A DNA stretch of 31,264 nt from DASWHK01 sp036398215 (GTDB lineage: Bacteria; Acidobacteriota; UBA890): NCBI GenBank assembly GCA_036398215.1, contig DASWHK010000010.1:1-31264 (forward strand), read 5' to 3'. This document shows positions 23,402-30,372 of the stretch, one piece after another. Under the pieces are notes generated by a model. It did not search any database and had not been told where the DNA came from. It saw nothing but the letters and a program-made list of their open reading frames with translations. Every line of letters starts with the position of its first letter. Within the stretch, counting starts at the first letter, position 1. The position numbers and the translations under genes were made by a program.

Positions 23402-23902
23402 TCAGAGATGTCGAGCGCCCGGCCCTGCGATCAATGTCTCGATCGGGAGACCGAGGCCTTTCGCCAGCTCGGCGAGGGTCTTGTAGCGAGGAAGCTGCAC
23501 CCCGGACTCGAGTCGCGCGATGGTCACGCGGCTCACTCCCGAGCGATGCGAGAGATCATGCTGCGTCATACCCGCTTCCGACCGCAGCGTACGCAACCGT
23601 TCAGCGAAGACCTCACGTCCGCGGACTGCGGCCTGTTCGGAACGCTCGCGATATCCAGCATCGACGAAGTGACGCGCAAAGTCCCAGGGAATCTCCTCCA
23701 CGCCTCCCTCGGAGAGGTGGATCAGGATCACGTGGGGCCGAGGGACCGTCACGCGTTCAGGGGCGTCCGGGAGCTTCAGCTCCCGGAGAGGTATGACGCC
23801 TTCCCGATCATCCGCGAACCTCACGTACAACCCGTCGGCCGCAAGCCGGGCTGCGGTGACCATTCGCTCTGCCCCGCGCACGTACACGACATTCGTCGTC
23901 AT
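23402..23902 (-). CDS. DUF2442-XRE fusion regulator or antitoxin
   Basis: The 166-residue protein has an N-terminal DUF2442-like domain (LYVRFADDREGVIPLRELKLPDAP, then EEIPWDFARHF, about residues 25-85). Its C-terminal Cro/XRE helix-turn-helix runs from about 100 to 160 (LRSEAGMTQHDLSHRSGVSRVTIARLE). DUF2442 proteins often accompany DUF4160 proteins in two-gene units that look like toxin-antitoxin modules; here the DUF2442 partner carries its own DNA-binding domain, which would suit autoregulation. Its ATG overlaps the stop of the DUF4160 gene as ATGA. Which partner, if any, is toxic is unknown. Confidence 0.8.
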   Translation of the reverse strand: MTTNVVYVRGAERMVTAARLAADGLYVRFADDREGVIPLRELKLPDAPERVTVPRPHVILIHLSEGGVEEIPWDFARHFVDAGYRERSEQAAVRGREVFAERLRTLRSEAGMTQHDLSHRSGVSRVTIARLESGVQLPRYKTLAELAKGLGLPIETLIAGPGARHL

Positions 23903-24156
23903 GGCTCGGTCCCTCCTCCGGGAAGCGGTCCGTGAATATCCTCCCAGGTCTTTCGAATCAGGTCGGCGTGGCGCCGAAAGGCCTCGAGCAACGGGCGCCG
24001 CTTCCCCTCCGGTGGGTGTTCCATGAACATGCCTGAGACCAATTCGATACGGATCTCGTCGTCCCCGAATGATACGTGGACATGGGGAGGTTCGAAGGGG
24101 AGCTCGCGGGTGTGGATGACGAACCGAAACTCGCCGTCCCGTGCGATCGTGGGCAC
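23899..24156 (-). CDS. DUF4160 domain protein
   Basis: The 85-residue protein starts at a GTG (24156), with AGGAG seven bases upstream. It reads VPTIARDGEFRFVIHTRE, then PPHVHVSF (the DUF4160 'EPPHVHV' motif), then HADLIRKTWEDIHG. DUF4160 is a small domain of unknown function, commonly next to DUF2442. The four-base overlap with the downstream DUF2442-XRE gene shows translational coupling, typical of toxin-antitoxin pairs. A TACAAT hexamer lies just upstream (24174-24179). Its 5' flank is immediately beside the broken hicA copy 2. Confidence 0.75.
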   Translation of the reverse strand: MPTIARDGEFRFVIHTRELPFEPPHVHVSFGDDEIRIELVSGMFMEHPPEGKRRPLLEAFRRHADLIRKTWEDIHGPLPGGGTEP

Positions 24157-24176
24157 CCGACAACTCCTTTGGAATT

Positions 24177-24421
24177 GTAGCAATAACGATACAGCAACGC
24201 ACGCTGGCGTCCGCATCAATGGCGCGACGCACTGGTCGGATGTCGAGGCCTTGCTCATCGGCCATTGCGGTGCGGAAGTGCATGAGGCGGCGGGCTCGAC
24301 GGCGACCTTCATAATCGACGGCGTGAAGCTCACCGTGGATCGACCGCACTCGCGCAAGGAGTGCGGGAGAGGTCTCGTAAAGCGCGTCAAAGTCTACTTG
24401 GAGAGGCTGGGGCACCTCTGA
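24177..24421 (+). pseudogene. hicA, frameshifted at the 5' end (copy 2)
   Basis: The 3' part reads GATHWSDVEALLIGHCGAEVHE and VDRPHSRKECGRGLVKRVKVYLERLGHL, close to HicA copy 1. The first 15 codons are in another frame: from 24177, reading VAITIQQRTLASA aligns with copy 1 (KKHQRTLDNI). The segment is four bases shorter than in copy 1, and the starting GTG is GTA. No in-frame start codon with a ribosome site precedes the intact part, so the toxin is probably not made, while the following hicB is intact. Confidence 0.8.
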
Positions 24422-24446
24422 GGACAATGCCGGTACGGAGCCCAGG

Positions 24447-24788
24447 ATGATCGAATACAAAGGCTACGGCGGGGTTTTCGAGTACGATCCAGAGATCGAG
24501 GCCTTCACCGGGCACGTCGTGGATCTACGCGACCAAATCTACTTCGAAGGCTCTTCGGTCAAGGAGCTCAAAGCCTCGATGACCAGGGCGGTCGATCACT
24601 ACCTGGCCGTGTGCAAACGTCGCGGCGAGCAGCCGGATCGTCCCTTCTCCGGGCGATTCAACGTTCGCCTGCCCGCCGATCTGCATCGCCGCGTGGCGAA
24701 GGCGGCTGCCGCAAGCGGCGCCTCGATGAACGAGTGGGTGATCGAAGCGCTGCGGGAGAAGGTCGGCGAGGACCTCGACACGGCTTGA
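24447..24788 (+). CDS. hicB: HicB-family antitoxin (copy 2)
   Basis: The 113-residue protein is nearly the same as HicB copy 1 (MIEYKGYGGVFEYDPEIEAF; RFNVRLPADLHRRVAKAAAA; SMNEWVIEAL) and keeps both the N-terminal HicB fold and the C-terminal ribbon-helix-helix. It is intact although its toxin partner upstream is frameshifted. It could still protect against HicA copy 1 and bind that operator, if specificity has not drifted. Its 3' end faces Uma2 copy 3. Confidence 0.9.
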   Translation: MIEYKGYGGVFEYDPEIEAFTGHVVDLRDQIYFEGSSVKELKASMTRAVDHYLAVCKRRGEQPDRPFSGRFNVRLPADLHRRVAKAAAASGASMNEWVIEALREKVGEDLDTA

Positions 24789-24917
24789 ACGACGGGTTGT
24801 TTCCACACGTCGACCTTCAGTCGTCGAGCTGCGGGATCCTGCAGCGAAAGCGTTCGAGATCGTGACCGGGCGTCAGGCCTTCCGAAACGAAGTCCACGCG
24901 CCGACGCTACGCTTGCT

Positions 24918-25568
24918 TCACCCGCCGGGAGCCACGCCGGGGAGATCGCTCGGCGCCGGGCCGAGGATATCCTCGATGTCGATCGTCTCATCCGGGAAGG
25001 CGAGGGGCGTAACCTTGCCGTCGCGCAGGTGCTGGACCTTGGTGTAGCGGTCGCCTGAGGGCTGCCGGTAGACCTCGATCTCCCTTGCCTCGACGTTGAC
25101 GATCCAGACCTCGGCGATCCCGGCGCTCGCGTAAAGCGGTACCTTGCCGCGGCGGTCGCGCTGCAGCGAGGTATCGGCCACTTCGACGATGAGCAACACG
25201 TCCTCCGGCGTCGGATGAGCAACGTAGTAGCGCTCCAGCGGAAGCCTCAGGAGGGCGACGTCAGGCTCGGGCTCCGAGTGCCCATCGAGGCGAACGGGGC
25301 CCTGCACCCGCACGACGGCGCGATCATCGAAGCGCCGAGAGAACACGCGGCGGTTCAATCGATCCACACAAGCCTGGTGCCGGACGCCGATGGGAGTCAT
25401 CACGACGACCTCACCATCGAGCAGCTCGACGCGCTCGTCCTCGGTGAGGATGCCGGCGCGCGCCATGGCGTAGTACTCGTCGACGTTGAAGCGACGCCTG
25501 CTCAGCAGCGCGCCCTGCCCGGCGCCGCCGATCTGCTTGCTGCCGGCTTCGGCTGATCGTGTGCCCAT
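24918..25568 (-). CDS. Uma2-family (DUF820) putative nuclease (copy 3)
   Basis: The 216-residue protein is the closest paralogue of copy 2: RRRFNVDEYYAMARAGIL, ELLDGEVVVMTPIGVRH, EPEPDVALLRLPLERY, LLIVEVADTSLQRDR, KVPLYASAGIAEVWIVN and ETIDIEDILG are all kept, including the acidic and lysine positions of the PD-(D/E)XK-like core. ATG 25568 corresponds to the copy 2 start. The frame stays open upstream to a GTG at 25697 (MAVYSD...), and the last codons before ATG differ from copy 2 only at third positions, so a longer protein is possible. It is convergent with hicB copy 2. Confidence 0.85.
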   Translation of the reverse strand: MGTRSAEAGSKQIGGAGQGALLSRRRFNVDEYYAMARAGILTEDERVELLDGEVVVMTPIGVRHQACVDRLNRRVFSRRFDDRAVVRVQGPVRLDGHSEPEPDVALLRLPLERYYVAHPTPEDVLLIVEVADTSLQRDRRGKVPLYASAGIAEVWIVNVEAREIEVYRQPSGDRYTKVQHLRDGKVTPLAFPDETIDIEDILGPAPSDLPGVAPGG

Positions 25569-25687
25569 GACCTCGTGCCTCTCCTGTGCCCTGCATCCGA
25601 GACTATCCCCCCAATCGGCGCCGCCGGAACCCCCGCCCCCGATTCGCGAAACAACGCGGGCCAGCCGCAGTGCCCGCCAATCAGAGT

Positions 25688-25696
25688 AGACGGCCA
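25688..25696. repeat. AGACGGCCA element, copy c
   Basis: AGACGGCCA lies 120 bp upstream of the Uma2 copy 3 start, in context AGTAGACGGCCACGGA. Confidence 0.55.
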
Positions 25697-25769
25697 CGGA
25701 GCGACACTTTCCGACGGATCGTCCGCATCCGCGCAGAGCGCGCGGCGGAGATCCGGCGAAACGGGTGAA

Positions 25770-25880
25770 GGTGTTCTCGGAGGGAGTCGCGGAGAAAAGC
25801 CGAATGGCCCTTTCTCGGGCTGATTCAACGCGCGCTTGCCCGCCGATCTCCACCGACGGGTGGCCAAGGCCCGAGGATTT
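25770..25880 (+). pseudogene. hicB fragment with internal stop (copy 3)
   Basis: In one frame this reads SRGEKPNGPFSG-stop-FNARLPADLHRRVAKA, matching the HicB copy 2 stretch RRGEQPDRPFSGRFNVRLPADLHRRVAKA, with a TGA in place of the Arg codon. Neither the N-terminal part of hicB nor a hicA is recognisable upstream. It is a relic of a third HicAB unit. Confidence 0.8.
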
Positions 25881-25937
25881 CGTCGATCCTCGAACCTGTT
25901 CACCCCCATCGAACTGTTCCGGGGTCCTCGGCCCTCT

Positions 25938-26035
25938 TCAGATGTCGCCTGGGGAATCGCTCGGCGCCAAGCCGAGGATATCCTCGATGTCGATCGCCTC
26001 GCCCGGAAAGGCCAGGGGCGTCACGCTGCCCTGCG
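25938..26035 (-). pseudogene. Uma2 3' fragment (relic copy)
   Basis: The minus strand reads QGSVTPLAFPGEAIDIED, then ILGLAPSDSPGDI and a stop at 25938, the last 32 or so codons of a Uma2 gene almost identical to copy 2. The similarity ends abruptly at about 26032, within four bases of the parE stop codon. The 5' part of the gene is gone, replaced by the parDE module. Confidence 0.85.
25971..26032. repeat. 62-bp perfect repeat, copy 2 (within Uma2 fragment)
   Basis: Identical to 22652-22713 in the same orientation; the right limit coincides with the breakpoint beside parE. Confidence 0.85.
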
Positions 26036-26383
26036 TCAGGGGACGTGGCTGTGCAGATCCATGGCATCGTGGAGGATCCGCAGGACGTGGATGACTTCAC
26101 GGCCCCTTTCGCGGCGAGGGCGGAAGACCACGAAATGGCTCCCTTTGCGCCCCGAACGCGCGACGTGAAGCGTATGAATCCCTGGGGCGATGTCGTTGCG
26201 CGGCTTGGCGCCGAGAATGGAGGGTCCCTCGGTCAGCGCATCGAGCGCGGCCCAGAGGGTTTCAGCGTAGGCTTCCGCCTGAGCTCGCCCGAAACGCTCA
26301 GCGGTCCAGTACAGGATCTCGGCGAAATCCGCTTCGGCGGCAGCCGCAAGGCTTACCCGCCAGGGGCCCTTCCCCGCGTTCAC
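26036..26383 (-). CDS. ParE/RelE-superfamily toxin
   Basis: The 115-residue protein starts at GTG 26383, overlapping the parD stop by four bases. It reads VSLAAAAEADFAEILYWTAERFG, LTEGPSILGAKP, then GIHTLHVARSGRKGSHFVVFRP and EVIHVLRILHDAMDL, the ParE/RelE fold and C-terminal strand motif 'V.RILHxxMDL'. ParE toxins poison DNA gyrase; RelE relatives cut mRNA, and target choice cannot be made from sequence here. The final residues DLHSHVP lie at the breakpoint with the Uma2 fragment. Confidence 0.88.
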   Translation of the reverse strand: MNAGKGPWRVSLAAAAEADFAEILYWTAERFGRAQAEAYAETLWAALDALTEGPSILGAKPRNDIAPGIHTLHVARSGRKGSHFVVFRPRRERGREVIHVLRILHDAMDLHSHVP

Positions 26384-26682
26384 GATCGGCGCGCGATACC
26401 TGCTTCCTTGCCCAGCGCGGCCGCCGTCACGGCCTCGAGATGACGGCGCAAGTCGGCGGGCGTATCGAAGCTGCGGAGACGTCCCGCCTGCATATCGTCG
26501 ATACCGACCTGAACGGCCCTCCGTAGTGCCTCCAGCCGGGCCCGCTCCTCTGCGTCACGAGCTTCGATGAGGCGGAGGCCCTCGCGCAGCACTTCGCTGG
26601 CGTTCTGATAGCGGCCCGATGCCACGAGCCCCTCGATCAGCTTCTCCTGGTGATCCGTGAGGACGACGTTGCGCGTCGGCAT
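26380..26682 (-). CDS. ParD-family antitoxin
   Basis: The 100-residue protein has an N-terminal ribbon-helix-helix (MPTRNVVLTDHQEKLIEGLV, then SGRYQNASEVLREGLRLIEARDAE) typical of ParD/CC2985-type antitoxins, and a C-terminal toxin-binding tail (GIDDMQAGRLRSFDTPADLRRHL). It is the first gene of the pair and overlaps parE by four bases. A palindrome over a probable -10 element lies 35 bp upstream and suits autorepression. Confidence 0.9.
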   Translation of the reverse strand: MPTRNVVLTDHQEKLIEGLVASGRYQNASEVLREGLRLIEARDAEERARLEALRRAVQVGIDDMQAGRLRSFDTPADLRRHLEAVTAAALGKEAGIARRS

Positions 26683-26716
26683 GACGAGTTATCTCCACAG
26701 TCTGGGTTAGCCTGAT

Positions 26717-26731
26717 TGGCATAATATGCCA
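26717..26731 (-). promoter_or_regulatory. parDE operator palindrome over the -10 element
   Basis: TGGCAT-AAT-ATGCCA is a perfect 6-bp inverted repeat with a 3-base centre. On the minus strand it contains TATTAT, a good -10 hexamer, with TTTTCG 18 bases upstream as a weak -35. ParD binding here would block its own promoter. Confidence 0.6.
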
Positions 26732-26830
26732 TCAAGCTGCGATCCGAAAAGCCAACTCTCCTGTCTCTTGTGGTTAGAGTTAGACGGCCTTGCCGGAGCA
26801 GACGATGTCGAGCGGCCACGTAGTCAAGCT

Positions 26831-27928
26831 TCAGCCCCGCGGCGTCGATCCAGCCCAATCCGTCAAGATCGCCGCGATCCGCTCAGCCGCCTTGCCGTCC
26901 CACAGCTCCGGCACGCTCGAGGCGCGGCGCTGCCCGTCGAGGACGCGGTCGACGCCGGCGCGCAGCTTGTCCATGTCGTTGCCGACCAGCTCGTTGGTGC
27001 CCTGCTCGATGGTGATTGGGCGCTCGGTGTTGGGGCGCACGGTGAAGCACGGCACGCCCAGGTAGGTGGTCTCCTCCTGGACGCCGCCGGAGTCGGTGAT
27101 CACCAGGGTCGCGGCGCGTTGCAGGGCGAGGAAGTCGACGTAGCCGAGCGGCTCGACGAGCCTCAGGTTGGAGGCCTCGAAGCCGGCGGCCGCCACCTGC
27201 TCGCGGGTGCGCGGATGGACGGGGAAGACGAGCGGCAGCCGGGCGGAGAGGTCGTCGAGGGTGGCCAGGATGCGGGTCAGCGCCTCGACGCCGTCGACGT
27301 TGGCCGGGCGATGCAGGGTGACGACGCCGAACAGCGTGTCGTCGAGGCCCAGGGCGGCGCGCGCATCGCTCTGCTCTGCCATGGGCAGCAGCCGCACGAG
27401 CGTGTCGATCATGACGTTGCCCACCCGGTGGATGCGCTCCGGGGGCACGCCCTCGGCCAGGAGGTTCTCGTCGCCGTCGGCCGACGGGGTGAACAGCAGG
27501 TCGGCGAGCCGGTCGGTGACCACCCGGTTGATCTCCTCCGGCATGCTCCAGTCGCGCGAGCGCAGGCCGGCCTCAACGTGGCCGACGGCGACGCCCAGCT
27601 TGGCGGAGACCAGCGACGCGGCGACCGTCGAGTTGACGTCGCCGTACACCAGCACCAGGTCGGGGCGCAGCTCGAGCACCGGGCCTTCGAACCTCTTCAT
27701 GATCTCGGCGGTCTGCAGGGCGTGCGAGCCCGATCCCACCTCGAGGTTGATGTCCGGCTCCGGGATGCCGAGCTGGCGGAAGAAGACCTCCGACATGTTG
27801 GCGTCGTAGTGCTGGCCGGTGTGCACGATGGTCTGGCGGATGCCGCCACGACGCGACAGAGCGGCCTCGACGGGCGCCACCTTCATGAAGTTCGGCCGGG
27901 CGCCGACGACGTGGACGATGTGCTTCAT
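26831..27928 (-). CDS. wecB: non-hydrolysing UDP-GlcNAc 2-epimerase-family enzyme
   Basis: The 365-residue enzyme has the family start IVHVVGARPNFMKVAPV, THTGQHYD-like TIVHTGQHYDANMSE, LVYGDVNST, GHVEAGLRS, the catalytic-region PEEINRVVTDRLAD, and TDSGGVQEE. Members invert C2 of UDP-GlcNAc (WecB) or of related sugars such as UDP-GlcNAc3NAcA (WbpI). The aminotransferase gene just upstream makes a WbpI-like role possible, so the symbol marks the family, not the exact substrate. It acts in the cytosol in surface polysaccharide precursor synthesis. The ribosome site is weak. Confidence 0.88.
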   Translation of the reverse strand: MKHIVHVVGARPNFMKVAPVEAALSRRGGIRQTIVHTGQHYDANMSEVFFRQLGIPEPDINLEVGSGSHALQTAEIMKRFEGPVLELRPDLVLVYGDVNSTVAASLVSAKLGVAVGHVEAGLRSRDWSMPEEINRVVTDRLADLLFTPSADGDENLLAEGVPPERIHRVGNVMIDTLVRLLPMAEQSDARAALGLDDTLFGVVTLHRPANVDGVEALTRILATLDDLSARLPLVFPVHPRTREQVAAAGFEASNLRLVEPLGYVDFLALQRAATLVITDSGGVQEETTYLGVPCFTVRPNTERPITIEQGTNELVGNDMDKLRAGVDRVLDGQRRASSVPELWDGKAAERIAAILTDWAGSTPRG

Positions 27929-28077
27929 GCCGGCTGTACCCGTCGTGCGGTCGTCATGGCGTCGGAGATGCGCAGGTCGTCATGTGGCCGAACATGGCAG
28001 CAGTTGTCATTCCCCTGGTCGAACGCGGCGGATGAGCGCCGACGCAATGTCGGGTCGTGCGCGCTTGCCGCGGCGGA

Positions 28078-29340
28078 TCAGCCGGCAGTAACCGCGCTCG
28101 CGACCGCCGCGACGATGCCGGCCTGCACCTCCTCCTCGAGATACGGATGCATCGGCAGGCTCAACACCTGCTCACATAGTGCCTCGGCGGCGCCCAGCTC
28201 CGCAGCCGCGGGGTAGCCCTGGTAGGCCGGCTGGCGGTGCAGGGCCTTCGGGTAGTAGACGACGGAGGGGATTCCCTGCTTGGCGAGATGGTCGCGGACG
28301 GCGTCGCGGCGGCCGTTCGGGATGCGCACGGTGTAGAGGGCCCATGACGAGACCGCGCCGTCGATCACCCGCGGCGGGATGATGTCGCCCGACGCGGCTC
28401 CGTCCGCGATGTCGCTTTCGGCCGATCGTTCGCCTCGTTCCGGTCGTCCTCCCTCGAGAGCAACGAAAGCGTCGGTGTATCGATGCGCGACCGCTTGCCG
28501 CAGCTCCAGCTCTTCGGCGAAGATGGCGAGCTTCTCGAGCAGGATGGCGGCCTGCAGCGTGTCGAGCCGGGAGTTCATGCCGATGCGCACGTTGTCGTAC
28601 TTGTCGGCGCCCTTGCCGTGGACGCGCAGGGAGCGGAGCAGGTCGGCGAGGTCGGCGTCGTCGGTGAGGATGGCGCCGCCGTCGCCGTAGCAGGCCAGCG
28701 GCTTGGAGGGGAAGAAGCTGGTGGTGGTCACCGTCGCCAGCGTGCCGATGCGGGCGCCCTGGTAGCTGCCGCCGAAGCCCTGGGCGGCGTCGTCGATCAG
28801 CAGCAGGCCGTTCTCGGCGCAAAAGCCGACGATCGGGTCGTAGTCGGCGGGCTGGCCGAACAGGTCGACGGCCATCAGGGCGCGCGGCCTCAGGCCGGCG
28901 GCGCGCGCCGCCTGCAGCCCGGCCACCAGGCCGGCCGGATCGACGTTGAACGTATCGGGCAAGACCTCGACGAAGACCGGCACAGCGCCCGCCAGAACGA
29001 CGCTCTCCGCCGAGGCGGAGAAGGTGAAGGCCGGCACCAGGACCCCGTCTCCTGGGCCGATCCGGAGCCCCATGAGGGCCAATACGAGGGCATCCGTGCC
29101 GTTGGCGCAGCCAATCGCGTGCCCGGCGCCGCAAAAGGCCGCCAGCTCCCCCTCGAACGCCGCCACCTCCGGGCCGAGGATGAACCGGCCGTGCTCCAGC
29201 ACCCGGGCGATGGCCGCGTCGATCCGGTCACCGATACGGGCCCGCTGGGCGGCCAGATCGATGAACGGGATCGGCGCCGGGCGCCGGGCGGTGGCCGTCC
29301 CATCTTTCCGCAACTGGGCGATTGCGTCGGAATCGATCAT
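28078..29340 (-). CDS. DegT/DnrJ/EryC1/StrS sugar aminotransferase
   Basis: The 420-residue PLP enzyme reads PIPFIDLAAQRARI, GPEVAAFEGELAAFCGAGHAIG, NGTDALVLAL, LLIDDAAQGFGGSY (the PLP-ring Asp) and FFPSKPLACYGDGG with the Schiff-base Lys, and ends LSLPMHPYL. This matches the WbpE subgroup, which transfers an amino group to C3 of a UDP-sugar. Near residues 305-335 it has a non-conserved insertion (GGRPERGERSAESDIADGAA). It is 149 bases upstream of the 2-epimerase on the same strand, consistent with a partial di-N-acetyl uronic-acid pathway. ATG 29340 is preferred to earlier in-frame starts, which add basic, unconserved sequence. Confidence 0.88.
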   Translation of the reverse strand: MIDSDAIAQLRKDGTATARRPAPIPFIDLAAQRARIGDRIDAAIARVLEHGRFILGPEVAAFEGELAAFCGAGHAIGCANGTDALVLALMGLRIGPGDGVLVPAFTFSASAESVVLAGAVPVFVEVLPDTFNVDPAGLVAGLQAARAAGLRPRALMAVDLFGQPADYDPIVGFCAENGLLLIDDAAQGFGGSYQGARIGTLATVTTTSFFPSKPLACYGDGGAILTDDADLADLLRSLRVHGKGADKYDNVRIGMNSRLDTLQAAILLEKLAIFAEELELRQAVAHRYTDAFVALEGGRPERGERSAESDIADGAASGDIIPPRVIDGAVSSWALYTVRIPNGRRDAVRDHLAKQGIPSVVYYPKALHRQPAYQGYPAAAELGAAEALCEQVLSLPMHPYLEEEVQAGIVAAVASAVTAG

Positions 29341-29525
29341 GCGATCTCTCAGCCTTCGTCGGCGCTTCCAGATGCGCCATTCACGCGGGACTGGGCAGAG
29401 GCTAACACCTGGATGCCCGCAACTGCGCGAGGCGGGCGGGCGATCCGCGAGAAGAGTTGGCGGTCGCGCTGCCTGGCTCGCGGAAGGCACCGCGCCTCGC
29501 GCCTAACCGGAAGTTCCCGGGCCGC
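29341..29525. other. spacer between the aminotransferase and Uma2 copy 4
   Basis: I see no gene, palindrome or terminator with support in this stretch. It is expected to contain the aminotransferase promoter. Confidence 0.3.
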
Positions 29526-30086
29526 CTAACCGAGGATCTCCGCCGCCCTCAGAATCAAGCCGGGGATGGCGTCGGATCCGACCGCATCGCCGGCGCCGTG
29601 CTCGACGATCTCCTCGTATCCCTTTCCCGCCGCTGGGCACCGGAAGACCTCGATGCGCCGGTGCGGCAGGTCCACGAGCCACGCCTCGGGCACGCAGGCC
29701 CCACCGTACAAGGGGATCTTGACCTGACGGTCGTACTCCAGCGTGGAATCCGCGACCTCGATGAGCAACAGGACGTCGCCGGGACCGGGGTGGGCGCCCG
29801 CATAGAAGTCGTCTCTCGGCCGCAAGAGCGCAACGTCGGGCACGAGCTCTGTGTGTGGATCCAATCGCAGTGGGTTCTGGACCCAGACGATGACCTCGTC
29901 GCCGCGCTGCTGCATGAGCCGGGTCAGGCGGGCGACACAGGCGGCGTGGTGGCTACCAATCGCCGCCATCTCGATGATCCGGCCGTTGACGAGCTCGACG
30001 CGGTCGTCCTCGTCGAGGATCCCCGCCCCGCCCATCTGGTGGAACTCCTCCGCGGTGAAGCGTCGCTGTGCCAACCCGGGCCTCAT
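29526..30086 (-). CDS. Uma2-family (DUF820) putative nuclease (copy 4)
   Basis: The 186-residue protein starts at ATG 30086 with a strong AGGAGG six bases upstream. It has QRRFTAEEFHQMGGAGIL, DRVELVNGRIIEMAAIGSHH, the acidic ELVPDVALLRPRDDF, LLLIEVADSTLEYDRQVKIP and CVPEAWLVDLPHRRIEVFR, so the PD-(D/E)XK-like core is complete. It has diverged from copies 2 and 3, so it is not part of the recent duplication. It stands alone in the minus orientation, with the AGACGGCCA element 117 bp upstream. Confidence 0.85.
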   Translation of the reverse strand: MRPGLAQRRFTAEEFHQMGGAGILDEDDRVELVNGRIIEMAAIGSHHAACVARLTRLMQQRGDEVIVWVQNPLRLDPHTELVPDVALLRPRDDFYAGAHPGPGDVLLLIEVADSTLEYDRQVKIPLYGGACVPEAWLVDLPHRRIEVFRCPAAGKGYEEIVEHGAGDAVGSDAIPGLILRAAEILG

Positions 30087-30202
30087 CGCGCACCTCCTGG
30101 TTTCGCTTGTTGCCTCCACACCCTTCGGGCGTCGCGCATCCATAGCATTGCATGATCCCGTTCCCATGGCCAAGAAGCAGCGATTCGTCCCTCGACACTA
30201 TG

Positions 30203-30211
30203 AGACGGCCA
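30203..30211. repeat. AGACGGCCA element, copy d
   Basis: AGACGGCCA lies 117 bp upstream of the Uma2 copy 4 start, in context TATGAGACGGCCACGGG. Read on the minus strand, a frame from GTG here would meet TAG after four codons, so this copy is not coding for an N-terminal extension. Confidence 0.55.
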
Positions 30212-30372
30212 CGGGGGCCGACGAGTCCCGAGGCAGCGGCTGGCAGCGAGGCCTCGAGCGAGCGCCCCGACGCTCAAGACCAGCGACCAGGCCCGCTGGA
30301 TCGATGTTGAAGGTGTCGGGCGCCGACGCAGGACCTGCGGGACAAGCTCCGAACGCTTCGCGCCGGGGGAAG

